From the NCBI GenBank assembly GCA_937930845.1, contig CALHBJ010000001.1, forward strand, positions 186,001 through 250,000: a stretch of DNA of 64,000 nucleotides. Reading direction: 5' to 3'. A program made the position numbers and the translations under genes. Of this stretch, positions 55,516-64,000 are shown one piece after another. This DNA is from an uncultured Rhizobiaceae group bacterium. GTDB taxonomy: Bacteria > Pseudomonadota > Alphaproteobacteria > Rhizobiales > Rhizobiaceae. The notes under the pieces were generated by a model, which saw nothing but the letters and a program-made list of their open reading frames with translations, searched no databases and was not told the DNA's origin. Within the stretch, counting starts at the first letter, position 1. Each line of letters begins with the position of its first letter.

Positions 55516-56921
55516 TGGCTAAAACCCGGATTGAATTTGTTTGCCAGAATTGCGGCACCACCCATCCGCGATGGTCCGGACGGTGCGATTCCTGCGGCGA
55601 ATGGAATTCGCTGGTTGAGGAAACGGGCGCAACCGGCGTTGCCTCCGGCCCCGGACGGGCGTTGAAAAAAGGCCGCGTCATGAAGCTGGAAGCTTTGGAT
55701 GGCGAGGCCGACGAAGCACCGCGCATTGAAACCGGCGTTGCAGAACTCGACCGTGTGACCGGCGGCGGGTTTGTCAATGGTTCGGCACTCCTGCTGGGCG
55801 GTGATCCGGGCATCGGCAAATCGACCCTGCTGATTCAGGTTTCTGCCGTATTGGCCAAGCGCGGCCATGGGGTGGTTTATGTTTCCGGCGAGGAAGCGGT
55901 GGCGCAGGTGCGGCTGCGGGCCCAAAGACTGGGTGTTGCAGGTTCGCCAGTTCAATTGATTGCCGAAACCAATGTGGAAAATATTGTCAGCACGCTGGAA
56001 GCTGGAACAGCGCCCAAGCTGGTTGTCGTGGATTCCATTCAAACCTTGTGGACCGACACTATTGATTCCGCGCCGGGCACCGTCAGTCAGGTGCGCTCTT
56101 CTGCCCAGGCCATGATCCGCTATGCCAAACAGTCGGGGGCCACGGTTATTCTGGTGGGTCATGTCACCAAGGACGGGCAGATCGCAGGGCCGCGCGTGGT
56201 GGAGCACATGGTTGACGCGGTATTGTATTTTGAAGGCGAAGGCGGCCACCATTTCCGCATCCTGCGCACGGTCAAAAACCGTTTTGGCCCCACCGATGAA
56301 ATTGGTGTGTTCGAAATGTCCGATGCCGGGCTGCGAGAAGTTGCAAACCCGTCCGAACTTTTTCTTGGCGAGCGCCAGGGCCCTGCGCCGGGCGCTGCCG
56401 TATTTGCAGGAATGGAAGGCAAACGGCCCGTATTGGTGGAAATTGAAGCGCTGGTCGCACAATCCACGCTTGGCACGCCGCGCCGGGCCGTCGTTGGCTG
56501 GGACAGTTCCCGCCTGGCCATGGTGCTGGCCGTGCTGGAAGCCCATTGCGGCGTGGTGCTGGGCGGTCACGATGTGTATCTCAATGTTGCAGGCGGCTAC
56601 CGAATATCGGAACCTGCCGCCGATCTGGCGGTAGCAGCGGCTTTGGTTTCTTCATTGATCAACAAACCATTGCCGGAAAATTCCGTGTATTTTGGTGAAG
56701 TGAGCCTATCTGGCCATTTGCGGCCTGTTTCACAGGCTACCGGACGCTTGAAAGAGGCGGGCAAGCTTGGATTTGAACAGGCAACTTTTGCGAAGGGCAG
56801 CGAATCGGTGAATGAACCGACCCTGCGGCTCAACACAATCACAACTCTTGCAGATCTTGTGGTTGAGCTGGCCGCAGGGGCACCAGAAAGCTTGCAGCGC
56901 GACGATGATACTGGCACATAG
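55515..56921 (+). CDS. radA: DNA repair protein RadA
   Basis: A 468-residue branch-migration ATPase. A four-Cys zinc finger is at the start (FVCQNCGTTHPRWSGRCDSC), then Walker A GGDPGIGKSTLLIQV, Walker B LVVVDSIQTL, the family's KNRFG motif in RTVKNRFGPTDEIG, and a C-terminal Lon-like domain (YLNVAGGYRISEPAADLAVA). RadA processes recombination intermediates. All motifs are intact. It lies between alr and cvpA, the usual alphaproteobacterial order. Confidence 0.97.
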   Translation: MAKTRIEFVCQNCGTTHPRWSGRCDSCGEWNSLVEETGATGVASGPGRALKKGRVMKLEALDGEADEAPRIETGVAELDRVTGGGFVNGSALLLGGDPGIGKSTLLIQVSAVLAKRGHGVVYVSGEEAVAQVRLRAQRLGVAGSPVQLIAETNVENIVSTLEAGTAPKLVVVDSIQTLWTDTIDSAPGTVSQVRSSAQAMIRYAKQSGATVILVGHVTKDGQIAGPRVVEHMVDAVLYFEGEGGHHFRILRTVKNRFGPTDEIGVFEMSDAGLREVANPSELFLGERQGPAPGAAVFAGMEGKRPVLVEIEALVAQSTLGTPRRAVVGWDSSRLAMVLAVLEAHCGVVLGGHDVYLNVAGGYRISEPAADLAVAAALVSSLINKPLPENSVYFGEVSLSGHLRPVSQATGRLKEAGKLGFEQATFAKGSESVNEPTLRLNTITTLADLVVELAAGAPESLQRDDDTGT

Positions 56922-56951
56922 TGCGCAAAATACGCGGAAATATTGAGACCA

Positions 56952-57521
56952 ATGGCGATTACCCTTCTTGATGGAATTCTGATCATCATCATGCTGATCT
57001 CGGCCATCCTGGCAATGATACGCGGGTTCTCCCGCGAAGTGCTGTCAATTGTATCCTGGCTGGCGGCGGCTTTTGCGGCAGCTTCGTTTTTTCAATTGCT
57101 CGCTCCTACGGTCAGCGAGCTAATCCCCAGCATCGCGTCAAACCCGCTGGTGGCCCAGGCAATTGCAGCGGCGTGTATATTCCTCGTGGTGCTGATTATC
57201 GTCAGCTATCTGACCATGCTGCTTGCCGATTTTATCATCGACAGCCGCATTGGCGTTTTGGATCGCACGCTTGGCTTTATTTTTGGTGCGGCGAGAGGCG
57301 CATTGCTGGTCATCATCACTTTGATGGGATTCCTGTGGCTGGCCAATGACAACGAGCCCGAATGGGTCGCTAATGCAAAATCACGACCCATGCTGGAATC
57401 AATTGGCACGGGCATACGCGACGCTCTTCCGGAGAACCTGGAACAAGTGATCCAGAAATTCTTCGGCAAAGAAGGCGAAACCCCCAAAGAAGGTGAACAG
57501 GATTCCGATCAGAAAACCTGA
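56952..57521 (+). CDS. cvpA: CvpA family membrane protein
   Basis: A 189-residue protein with four hydrophobic segments. The start ITLLDGILIIIMLISAILAM is followed by IRGFSREVLSIVSWLAAAFA, the clearest CvpA mark, and DRTLGFIFGAARGALLV near residue 100. The C-terminal 30 residues are charged. In enterobacteria cvpA precedes purF and affects colicin V production and envelope integrity. Here too it lies directly before purF. The ATG at 56952 is preferred to an upstream TTG. Confidence 0.9.
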   Translation: MAITLLDGILIIIMLISAILAMIRGFSREVLSIVSWLAAAFAAASFFQLLAPTVSELIPSIASNPLVAQAIAAACIFLVVLIIVSYLTMLLADFIIDSRIGVLDRTLGFIFGAARGALLVIITLMGFLWLANDNEPEWVANAKSRPMLESIGTGIRDALPENLEQVIQKFFGKEGETPKEGEQDSDQKT

Positions 57522-57553
57522 TCAGACCCCCTCACCCATGGAGTAGTGATCCT

Positions 57554-59005
57554 ATGGATCCGGACAAATTTCAGGAAGAATGCGGCGTCTTTGGCGTCTA
57601 TGGAAATTCTGACGCTGCTGCAATTGTGACGTTAGGCCTGCATGCCTTGCAGCATCGCGGCCAGGAAGCGGCGGGAATCGTCACCTTTGACGGTTCCACA
57701 TTCCATGCCGAACGCCATATCGGGCTGATTGGTGACACCTTTACCAAGCCAAGCGTGATTGCGCGTCTGCCCGGCCATATGGCAATTGGGCACAATCGCT
57801 ATTCCACCACGGGCGGCGAAGGCATGCGCAATGTGCAGCCGTTTTTTGCAGACTTTTCCGGCGGTGGATTTGCCCTGGCTCACAATGGCAATCTGACCAA
57901 TGCATCCGCCATGCGCGATATGTTGCAACGCCGTGGGGCGATATTTCAGTCAACATCCGATACGGAAGTTATCCTGCATCTGATTGCCAACAGCGACGAG
58001 ACCAGGCTGGTCGACAAGCTGCTCGATGCCGTCAAGCAGATTGAAGGCGCGTTTTCGCTGGTTGCCATGTCTGGCAAAAAGCTGATCGGCTGCCGCGATG
58101 CGCTTGGCGTGCGGCCCTTGGTTCTTGGCGATATTGATGGCTCCTATGTGTTCGCATCTGAAACCTGCGCTCTGGATATCATTGGCGCGCGCTATGTGCG
58201 CGATGTGGCACCGGGGGAAATGGTTGTGGTCACCGAGACCGGCCTGGAAAGCCATTTCCCGTTTGAAAAAAGCCCATCGCGGTTTTGCATTTTCGAATAT
58301 GTCTATTTCGCCCGCCCGGATTCCAACGTGCAGGGCGAAAATGTTTATCATGTGCGCAAGCGCATTGGCGAAGAATTGGCACGTGAAGCCAATGTTGATG
58401 CAGATGTGGTGGTGCCTGTGCCGGATTCCGGCACCCCGGCGGCCATCGGCTTTGCCCAGGAATCGCAATTGCCGTTCGAACTGGGCATTATTCGCAACCA
58501 CTATGTGGGCCGCACATTCATCGCGCCAAGCGACAATATTCGCCACATGGGTGTGAAGCTCAAACACAATGCCAACCGCCGCCTGATCGAAGGCAAGCGG
58601 GTTGTGCTGGTGGATGATTCCATCGTGCGCGGCACAACCAGCCAGAAGATTGTCGCCATGGTGCGCGATGCAGGCGCGCGCGAGGTGCATATGCGCATCG
58701 CCAGTCCGCCCACGGTGTCCGGCTGTTACTATGGTGTGGACACACCGCAAAAACAAAAGCTCCTCGCCTCACGCATGACAACCGATGAGATGGCGGATTT
58801 CATCAAGGTCGATTCCCTCGCATTCCTGTCCATTGACGGGCTCTATCGGGCGGCGGGGGAAGCGGGCCGCAATGGCGAAATACCGCAATTCTGCGATGCC
58901 TGCTTTACCGGTGAATATCCCACCCGTCTGGTGGATCAGGAGGGTCTGGGCGATCCTGAAACAAATGTGGTGCGGCCAATTTCCCTTCTATCCAACGGCA
59001 GGTAG
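57554..59005 (+). CDS. purF: Amidophosphoribosyltransferase
   Basis: A 483-residue enzyme that makes phosphoribosylamine from PRPP and glutamine, the first step of purine synthesis. A nine-residue propeptide (MDPDKFQEE) precedes the catalytic Cys10 of CGVFGVYG, so it is the self-processing Bacillus type. Cys residues matching the iron-sulfur ligands of that type occur in RFCIFEYVYFARPDS, TVSGCYYGVDTP and QFCDACFTGEYPT. The PRPP loop is VVLVDDSIVRGTTSQKI. GGAGTAGTGATCC precedes the ATG. It is 2 bases upstream of an SDR gene. Confidence 0.97.
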   Translation: MDPDKFQEECGVFGVYGNSDAAAIVTLGLHALQHRGQEAAGIVTFDGSTFHAERHIGLIGDTFTKPSVIARLPGHMAIGHNRYSTTGGEGMRNVQPFFADFSGGGFALAHNGNLTNASAMRDMLQRRGAIFQSTSDTEVILHLIANSDETRLVDKLLDAVKQIEGAFSLVAMSGKKLIGCRDALGVRPLVLGDIDGSYVFASETCALDIIGARYVRDVAPGEMVVVTETGLESHFPFEKSPSRFCIFEYVYFARPDSNVQGENVYHVRKRIGEELAREANVDADVVVPVPDSGTPAAIGFAQESQLPFELGIIRNHYVGRTFIAPSDNIRHMGVKLKHNANRRLIEGKRVVLVDDSIVRGTTSQKIVAMVRDAGAREVHMRIASPPTVSGCYYGVDTPQKQKLLASRMTTDEMADFIKVDSLAFLSIDGLYRAAGEAGRNGEIPQFCDACFTGEYPTRLVDQEGLGDPETNVVRPISLLSNGR

Positions 59006-59007
59006 AA

Positions 59008-59745
59008 ATGGCCGCTCCAAAAAAGTTGCTCGAAGGCCGGATTGCCGTGGTCACCGGGGCATCGCGCGGTATTGGCTATCACGCGGCCTTGGGGTTGGCG
59101 CAAGCGGGTGCCCACGTCATCGCCCTTGCCCGCACGGTGGGCGGGCTTGAAGAACTGGATGATGCCATAAATGCCCATGGGGGCAGTGCCACGCTTGTGC
59201 CCCTCGACCTGACAGATTTCGATGCAATCGACCGTTTGGGCGGGGTCATCCACGAACGTTATGGCCGTCTCGACATTCTGCTCGGCAATGCCGGCACTTT
59301 GGGCATCACGACGCCTTTGGCGCAAATGAAACCGTCTGTGTTTGAGGAAACCTTTGCGCTTAATGTGACCACCAATTACCGGTTGATCCGTTCACTGCAT
59401 CCACTGTTGTTGCAGTCGGATGCCGGGCGGGCACTGTTCGTCACATCTGGCGCGGTTACCAGCCGACGCAGCTATCTTGGCCCCTATTCTGCCTCCAAAG
59501 CGGCGCTGGAAGTACTGGTGGAAACCTATTCAAAGGAAACCAAGCAGACGCAAATCCGGGCCAATCTGCTCGATCCGGGCACCATCCGAACCAAGATGCG
59601 CGCCCATTACGCCCCCGGTGAAGACCCGATGACGGTCACGCCGCCAGAGGAAATTGTGGCAACCATTGTGAAATTGGTGGCACCTACCCTTACCATAACC
59701 GGCGGCCTCTACAGCTTTCCTCAAGGCGAATGGGTGCGCAATTAG
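59008..59745 (+). CDS. Short-chain dehydrogenase/reductase
   Basis: A 245-residue SDR. The nucleotide-binding VVTGASRGIGYHAALGLA, structural LLGNAGTLG, catalytic Ser in FVTSGAVTSRR, and YSASKAALEVL with Tyr and Lys are all present. The substrate is unknown. It begins 2 bases after purF, so it is translated from the same message, but nothing in the sequence links it to purine synthesis. The same purF-SDR order occurs in related genomes as far as I recall. A weak ACGGCA/TGCCGT hairpin lies right after the stop (59746-59770). Confidence 0.9.
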   Translation: MAAPKKLLEGRIAVVTGASRGIGYHAALGLAQAGAHVIALARTVGGLEELDDAINAHGGSATLVPLDLTDFDAIDRLGGVIHERYGRLDILLGNAGTLGITTPLAQMKPSVFEETFALNVTTNYRLIRSLHPLLLQSDAGRALFVTSGAVTSRRSYLGPYSASKAALEVLVETYSKETKQTQIRANLLDPGTIRTKMRAHYAPGEDPMTVTPPEEIVATIVKLVAPTLTITGGLYSFPQGEWVRN

Positions 59746-59811
59746 ACGGCATTTAATTGAAGTTTGCCGTGCCAGCTCATACATTTATTATGCTCACCTG
59801 ATATATGGTGG

Positions 59812-59840
59812 TTGATTATATGCTCAAAAAGCATATGTAT
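59812..59840 (+). promoter_or_regulatory. PadR promoter with overlapping palindromic operator
   Basis: TTGATT (59812-59817), a 16-base spacer and TATGTA (59834-59839) fit a promoter. The spacer is filled by ATATGCT-CAAAA-AGCATAT (59818-59836), a perfect 7-bp inverted repeat. TATGCTCA also occurs 30 bases upstream (59789-59796). PadR proteins bind such AT-ended palindromes and commonly repress their own operon. Confidence 0.55.
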
Positions 59841-59871
59841 CTTCGAATAGATTTCAAATGCCGGGATTTTG

Positions 59872-60426
59872 ATGAACGTAAAAACACTCTGTCTCGCCGT
59901 GCTCAACAGCGGTAACAGCACAGGATATGAGATTCGTAAACTCGTCAGCGAAGGCCATTTCAGCCATTTTGTTGACGCCAGTTTCGGCTCGATTTATCCC
60001 GCGCTCAAATCGCTGGGCGATGACGGCCTGGTGACTTCACGCGAAGAACAACAGATCGGCAAGCCAAACCGCAAGGTTTATTCCATCACCGAACTGGGCC
60101 AGCGCGAATTCCTCGATGCGCTGACGAAACCGGCTCAAAAAGACAATTTCAAAAGTGAATTTCTTCTGCTTGCCATGTGCGCGGAATTGATCGAACGCGA
60201 TCTTGTGGCCCAGGCAATCGACAGACAAATCGAATATTTGGAAGATGAAATTGCGAGCATTGATGCCGAGGTTCGCGAGGTGAATATGGTGGGCGCTGAC
60301 TGGGTTGCCGATTACGGTCGCACATGCCTTGGGAGTGGACTGAAATACATAAAAGAGAACCGGGGGGATCTCGAAAAAATAGCAGGAACCGGGCTGGCTG
60401 GCCGTCAGGTTCTCGCTGCAGAATAG
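59872..60426 (+). CDS. PadR family transcriptional regulator
   Basis: A 184-residue regulator. The winged-helix N-terminal domain has KTLCLAVLNSGNSTGYEIRKL, shown by LCLAVLNSGNSTGYEI, and GSIYPALKSLGDDGLVTS, with NRKVYSITELGQREF as the wing. The C-terminal half is a coiled-coil dimerisation region (AIDRQIEYLEDEIASID). PadR proteins repress efflux or detoxification genes until a small molecule binds. It starts the operon with the RND adaptor and permease, so it probably controls them. The ATG at 59872 is preferred to the TTG just before it. Confidence 0.92.
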   Translation: MNVKTLCLAVLNSGNSTGYEIRKLVSEGHFSHFVDASFGSIYPALKSLGDDGLVTSREEQQIGKPNRKVYSITELGQREFLDALTKPAQKDNFKSEFLLLAMCAELIERDLVAQAIDRQIEYLEDEIASIDAEVREVNMVGADWVADYGRTCLGSGLKYIKENRGDLEKIAGTGLAGRQVLAAE

Positions 60427-60435
60427 GAAACCCTC

Positions 60436-61599
60436 ATGAAATTACGTGGATCTCATTTGGTTTCGCTTGCAATTCTGGCTGCCGTTGGCGGCTGGATGGC
60501 AACGGGCGAATTGATATTGGGCGGCCAGGCAGACCCTGATGCCAAGACGATTGTTGAACGTGAAGCGGAGCGCGAAACACAAGTCTTTCGCGTGCGTGTT
60601 CAGGAACTCCAGCCTTCCCAACGCCCTCGCCTATTGTCCATTCGCGGGCGCACCCAGGCCAATGCCATGGTGAGCGTGCGCGCGGAAACCGGCGGCACGA
60701 TTTTAACGCGCGAAGTGGAAAAAGGACAGCGGGTTGAGCCGGGCCAACTGCTTTGCACGATTGATGAGGGCGTGCGTGGCACAAACCTCGCCCAGGCAGA
60801 AGCCCTTTTGGAACAGGCAAAGGCCGATTACGAGGCCAATCAGAACCTGGCCAAAAAAGGCTTCACCACCCAGTCACGGTTGCGCTCGCTCAAGGCGGCC
60901 TATGACAGCGCGAAAGCAAGCGTCGCCTCTGCCAAACAAGACATGAAGCGCACTGAAATTCGCGCAACCGTCGCTGGCCAGGTGCAGGAACCCTTTGCCG
61001 AACCTGGCGATAATCTCAGCCCAGGCGGTGTGTGTCTGACATTGATGGACACGGACCCAATGTTGTTTTCTGGTCAGGTGCCGGAACGCGAAGTTTCCAA
61101 TGTGCAGCCGGGCATGAGTTCACTGATCAAGCTGGTTTCCGGCGAGGAAGTGACCGGTAAGGTGCGCTATATCTCCCCGATCGCAGACGCCAATACGCGC
61201 ACGTTTACGGTGGAAATCGAACTGCCGAATTCCAACATGGTGGTGCGGGACGGTATTACAGCCACTGCAGCCATCTCCCTGCCATCTGTCACGGCCTACC
61301 GGGTGGACCCCAGTTGGGTCACGCTGGCAGACAATGGCGAAGTGGGTGTTCGGGTTGTAGACGCTTCCAAAAAAGTGAGCTTTGTTCCCCTGACCATTTT
61401 GGCCCAGGATCAGGATGTCTTGTGGGTCACAGGACTAACGCCCGGCAGCCGGGTGATTACGCTTGGTCAGAATTTTGTGGCAGGCGGGCAGTTTGTTGAG
61501 CCTGTCAGCCCTGAACAGATGCAACAGATTATCAAGGCGCGCGAAAATGAAGAAACGCCTGCGCCCCAAGGCGATGACGCCACAGGAGTGAGTTCATGA
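60436..61599 (+). CDS. RND efflux periplasmic adaptor (membrane-fusion protein)
   Basis: A 387-residue HlyD/AcrA-type protein. One N-terminal hydrophobic segment (LVSLAILAAVGGWMATGEL) anchors it. Then come the lipoyl half-motif VSVRAETGGTILTREVEKGQ, a coiled-coil hairpin (LAQAEALLEQAKADYEANQ, LKAAYDSAKASVASAKQD), the second lipoyl half IRATVAGQVQEPFAEPGDN and a beta-barrel domain. It links the inner-membrane pump to an outer-membrane channel; no TolC-type gene is in the window. It lies 9 bases after the PadR gene and overlaps the permease start by 4 bases (ATGA). Confidence 0.94.
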   Translation: MKLRGSHLVSLAILAAVGGWMATGELILGGQADPDAKTIVEREAERETQVFRVRVQELQPSQRPRLLSIRGRTQANAMVSVRAETGGTILTREVEKGQRVEPGQLLCTIDEGVRGTNLAQAEALLEQAKADYEANQNLAKKGFTTQSRLRSLKAAYDSAKASVASAKQDMKRTEIRATVAGQVQEPFAEPGDNLSPGGVCLTLMDTDPMLFSGQVPEREVSNVQPGMSSLIKLVSGEEVTGKVRYISPIADANTRTFTVEIELPNSNMVVRDGITATAAISLPSVTAYRVDPSWVTLADNGEVGVRVVDASKKVSFVPLTILAQDQDVLWVTGLTPGSRVITLGQNFVAGGQFVEPVSPEQMQQIIKARENEETPAPQGDDATGVSS

Positions 61600-64000
61600 C
61601 GGGTGCCCTTGCAACCATATTGAGCCGTCCCAAGACCGTTCTTGTCATGATGATGGTCATGGTGATTGCGGGCGCGCTGTCCTATGTCACCGTGCCCAAA
61701 GAGGCCAATCCGGACATTGATGTGCCGGTCTATTTTGTTTCGGTAACACAACAGGGCATTGCGCCCGGTGACGCCGAACGCCTGTTGGTGCGCCCGCTGG
61801 AAAGCAAACTGCGCGGTCTCGACGGGTTGAAGGAAATCACTACCGTTTCAGCCCAAAGCAATGCCACGGCTATTCTGGAATTCAATATTGATACCGACAA
61901 GGACAAGGTTCTCGCCGACATTCGCGACAAGGTGGACCAGGCAAAGTCCGAAATGCCAGCCGATGCCGATGAACCAATTGTGGCCGAGACGAATTTTGCC
62001 CTGCAGCCCACCATCATCGTCACCCTTTCCGGCCAGGTGCCGGAGCGGACATTGTATCAATATTCCCGCCGGTTGAAGGATGAGCTTGAGGCAATTGGCA
62101 CGGTGCGTGAGGCGACCCTTTCTGGCAATCGTGAAGAGATGCTGGAAGTGGTTCTGGATCTGGCAAAACTGGAATCCTACAACATTACGCAGACCGAATT
62201 GCTCAACGCGCTTTCCCAGAACAACCAGCTTGTGGCCGCCGGTTTCATTGAAAGCGGCAGCGGCCGGTTCAACGTTAAAGTGCCCGGACTGGTCGAAACC
62301 GCGCAGGATGTTTACGCCATTCCCATCAAGCAAAATGGGGAAGCGGTTGTAACGCTGGGCAATGTTTCGGAAATTCGCCGGACCTTCAAAGACGCCAGCA
62401 GTTTCACCCGTGTGAATGGTGAACCGGCCATTGCGCTTCAAGTGGTGAAACGCATCGGCACCAATATTATCGAAAACAACATCGCCGTTCGTAAGGTGGT
62501 TGAGGCTTATTCGAAGGACTGGCCGTCAACGATCAAGGTCAATTATCTGCTCGATCAGTCCAGCTTCATTGGCGAAGTTCAAGGTTCCCTGCAAGCTTCC
62601 ATCATGACTGCGATCATGCTGGTCATGGTGGTGGTGGTTGCGTCTCTTGGCCTGCGTTCTGGCCTGTTGGTGGGCTTATCCGTGCCTGTCTCATTCGCCG
62701 TTGGTTTCATGATTGTTGGCCTGGCTGGCATGACCATCAACATGATGGTGCTCTTCGGCATGGTGCTCACCGTTGGCATGTTGGTGGATGGCGCCATTGT
62801 GGTGACCGAATATGCCGACAGGAAACTGGCCGAAGGCATGCCGCCACATCAGGCCTATACTCGCGCGGCACAATTAATGTTCTGGCCGGTTGTTTCGTCC
62901 ACAGCCACCACATTGGCGGCATTTTTGCCACTGCTTTTGTGGCCGGGTGTGCCAGGCGAATTCATGTCTTATTTGCCAATCATGGTGATCATCGTTTTGA
63001 CCGCATCACTGATGACCGCTCTCATCTTCCTGCCAACGGCAGGTGCACTGACGGGTAAGATTGCCCATTGGGCGGGCCAAAACGCAGCCTGGTTGACCAC
63101 GGCTTTGATATCGGCAGTTCTGGTTGGGTTTGCAGCATTCATGTTGACCCAGGCTGTCGTTGCCAACGTAATTGGGTTCGGGCTGGACACCATTCTTGGC
63201 TTTGCCACCCGTGTGACCGGCAGTGAAGCCGGTGCCAATTATGCGGCCAGTGCGCTGGCGGCAATTGTTGGCCTGGCTGTGGCAATCGCCCTGTTCCCGC
63301 TGGTTTCCAAATATCTGAGATGGCGCGAAAGCAAAGTTCCCAAAGAAGATACGACAACGCTGATGTTCACCAGTCAGCGCCCGCTTGAGATCAACAAGAT
63401 TGACGGGCCGATGTGGGGATATCTGTCAGGCCTCAAATTGCTGTCGGGCAATATCATTGGCAATCTGATCGTTATTGGCGTCATTGGTTACATCACCGTT
63501 TCTGTGTTTGGTATTTTCGGCAGCAAGAGTGCCGGTGTGGAGTTCTTCGTGGACGAAGAGCCCGATGTGGCGATTGTGCTCGTCTCTGCCCGTGGCAACC
63601 TTTCTGCACCCCAGGTTCGCGACCTTGTCGGCGAAGTCGAAAGTGTCATCTTGAGCATTCCCGGCATCGAAAATTCGGTCATGACCGCTACCGCTTCCGG
63701 CGGCCAAAGCGGTGGAGGTGGCGGTGCGCCACCGGCGGTTCAAAACAAAGCCGCCGATGTGGTTGGCGAGCTTCAAATCGAACTCACAGATTTCTGTTGT
63801 CGTCGTCGCGCGGTGGAAATATTCCGCGAAATTCGTAAAAAAACCGCGCCTATTCCCGGCATCAAGGTCGAAGTTCGCAAAATTGAAGGCGGGCCACCGA
63901 CCGGAAAAGATGTGCGGCTTCAGGTCAAATCCACAAGCTATGAAGATGTCGTGGCAACGATCGCCCGCGCCCGCTCGTTTACTGATACGCTAGCCGGTCT
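61596..64000 (+). CDS. RND efflux permease (3' end outside window)
   Basis: About 801 codons are visible and open to the right edge. The start has a membrane helix (VLVMMMVMVIAGALSYVTVP) and KEANPDIDVPVYFV, then the porter domain (GIAPGDAERLLVRPLE, VSAQSNATAILEF). The proton-relay helix region begins GMTINMMVLFGMVLTVGMLVDG, seen as LFGMVLTVGMLVDGAIV, and continues in VSSTATTLAAFLPLLLWPG. A second-half porter repeat begins near FFVDEEPDVAIVLVSARGN. The HAE1/HME family is 1,020-1,100 residues, so a quarter is missing. A Gly-rich loop (GGQSGGGGGAPP) lies near residue 705. Substrates are unknown. Confidence 0.95.
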   Translation, partial: MTGALATILSRPKTVLVMMMVMVIAGALSYVTVPKEANPDIDVPVYFVSVTQQGIAPGDAERLLVRPLESKLRGLDGLKEITTVSAQSNATAILEFNIDTDKDKVLADIRDKVDQAKSEMPADADEPIVAETNFALQPTIIVTLSGQVPERTLYQYSRRLKDELEAIGTVREATLSGNREEMLEVVLDLAKLESYNITQTELLNALSQNNQLVAAGFIESGSGRFNVKVPGLVETAQDVYAIPIKQNGEAVVTLGNVSEIRRTFKDASSFTRVNGEPAIALQVVKRIGTNIIENNIAVRKVVEAYSKDWPSTIKVNYLLDQSSFIGEVQGSLQASIMTAIMLVMVVVVASLGLRSGLLVGLSVPVSFAVGFMIVGLAGMTINMMVLFGMVLTVGMLVDGAIVVTEYADRKLAEGMPPHQAYTRAAQLMFWPVVSSTATTLAAFLPLLLWPGVPGEFMSYLPIMVIIVLTASLMTALIFLPTAGALTGKIAHWAGQNAAWLTTALISAVLVGFAAFMLTQAVVANVIGFGLDTILGFATRVTGSEAGANYAASALAAIVGLAVAIALFPLVSKYLRWRESKVPKEDTTTLMFTSQRPLEINKIDGPMWGYLSGLKLLSGNIIGNLIVIGVIGYITVSVFGIFGSKSAGVEFFVDEEPDVAIVLVSARGNLSAPQVRDLVGEVESVILSIPGIENSVMTATASGGQSGGGGGAPPAVQNKAADVVGELQIELTDFCCRRRAVEIFREIRKKTAPIPGIKVEVRKIEGGPPTGKDVRLQVKSTSYEDVVATIARARSFTDTLAG

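Noticed and set aside
55494-56570. 358-codon minus-strand frame opposite radA
   Set aside because: Mirror frame of radA, which shows every family motif.
1-64000. CRISPR arrays, tRNA, rRNA, prophage or transposase genes
   Set aside because: I found no regularly spaced repeats, cloverleaf-like sequences or integrase/transposase motifs in reading both strands.

Overview
The window is a chromosomal stretch of an alphaproteobacterium, most likely a member of the Hyphomicrobiales (Rhizobiales). The evidence is gene order and family content: lptF-lptG-lptD followed by surA-pdxA-rsmA, a convergent gmk-yicC-mltG-fabF-acpP-fabG-fabD block, rpsF-rpsR-DUF2232-rplI, dnaB-alr-radA-cvpA-purF, a cellulose cluster without bcsC that carries a BcsN-like lipoprotein, and a short intergenic repeat that resembles dispersed rhizobial repeats. 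The species cannot be named from the sequence. Non-ATG starts (GTG, TTG) are common, and many neighbours overlap by 1-4 bases. I saw no tRNA, rRNA, CRISPR array, insertion sequence or prophage.

Layout. 1-3.9 kb: an ECF42-type sigma factor (3' end beyond the left edge) with its DGPF/YciI partner, then a class III nucleotide cyclase and a TauE/SafE exporter. 3.9-8.2 kb: a NicO-type metal exporter with a DUF1007 periplasmic partner, holC, a small secreted basic protein, and pepA. 8.5-18.8 kb: LPS export and outer-membrane biogenesis (lptF, lptG, lptD, a SurA-like lipoprotein), then pdxA and rsmA. This run is interrupted by an oppositely oriented pair, an APH-fold kinase and a class III PLP enzyme, that resembles a kinase/phospho-lyase pathway. 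18.8-25.4 kb: gmk, yicC, mltG and type II fatty-acid synthesis genes, all on the minus strand. 25.6-26.8 kb: a protein with a ubiquitin-like N-terminus joined to a GT77-like glycosyltransferase, the most unusual gene here. It is followed by a 153-bp repeat with terminal inverted repeats.

27-34 kb: a TPP-dependent enzyme and a complete branched-chain amino-acid-type ABC importer (binding protein, LivM, LivH, LivF, LivG), then an orphan NitT/TauT-type ATPase. 34.8-44.1 kb: a five-gene cellulose synthesis cluster (bcsA, bcsB, bcsZ, TPR protein, bcsN-like). 44.4-49.8 kb: adenine deaminase, a DMT transporter, a DUF1989 protein and a secreted beta-propeller with calcium-type loops. 50-59.7 kb: housekeeping genes for ribosomal proteins S6, S18 and L9, replicative helicase, alanine racemase, RadA, CvpA, PurF, and an SDR. 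59.8-64 kb: a PadR regulator with a palindrome across its probable promoter, controlling an RND efflux adaptor and permease; the permease runs off the right edge.

Most of the window is core chromosome. The accessory or less understood parts are the ECF42 pair, the kinase/PLP pair, the ubiquitin-like/glycosyltransferase fusion, the Liv cassette with its TPP enzyme, the cellulose cluster, the secreted propeller and the PadR/RND operon. Several RNA-level structures also stand out: a stem-loop before rpsF, three consecutive hairpins after rpsR and a 10-bp hairpin after acpP.
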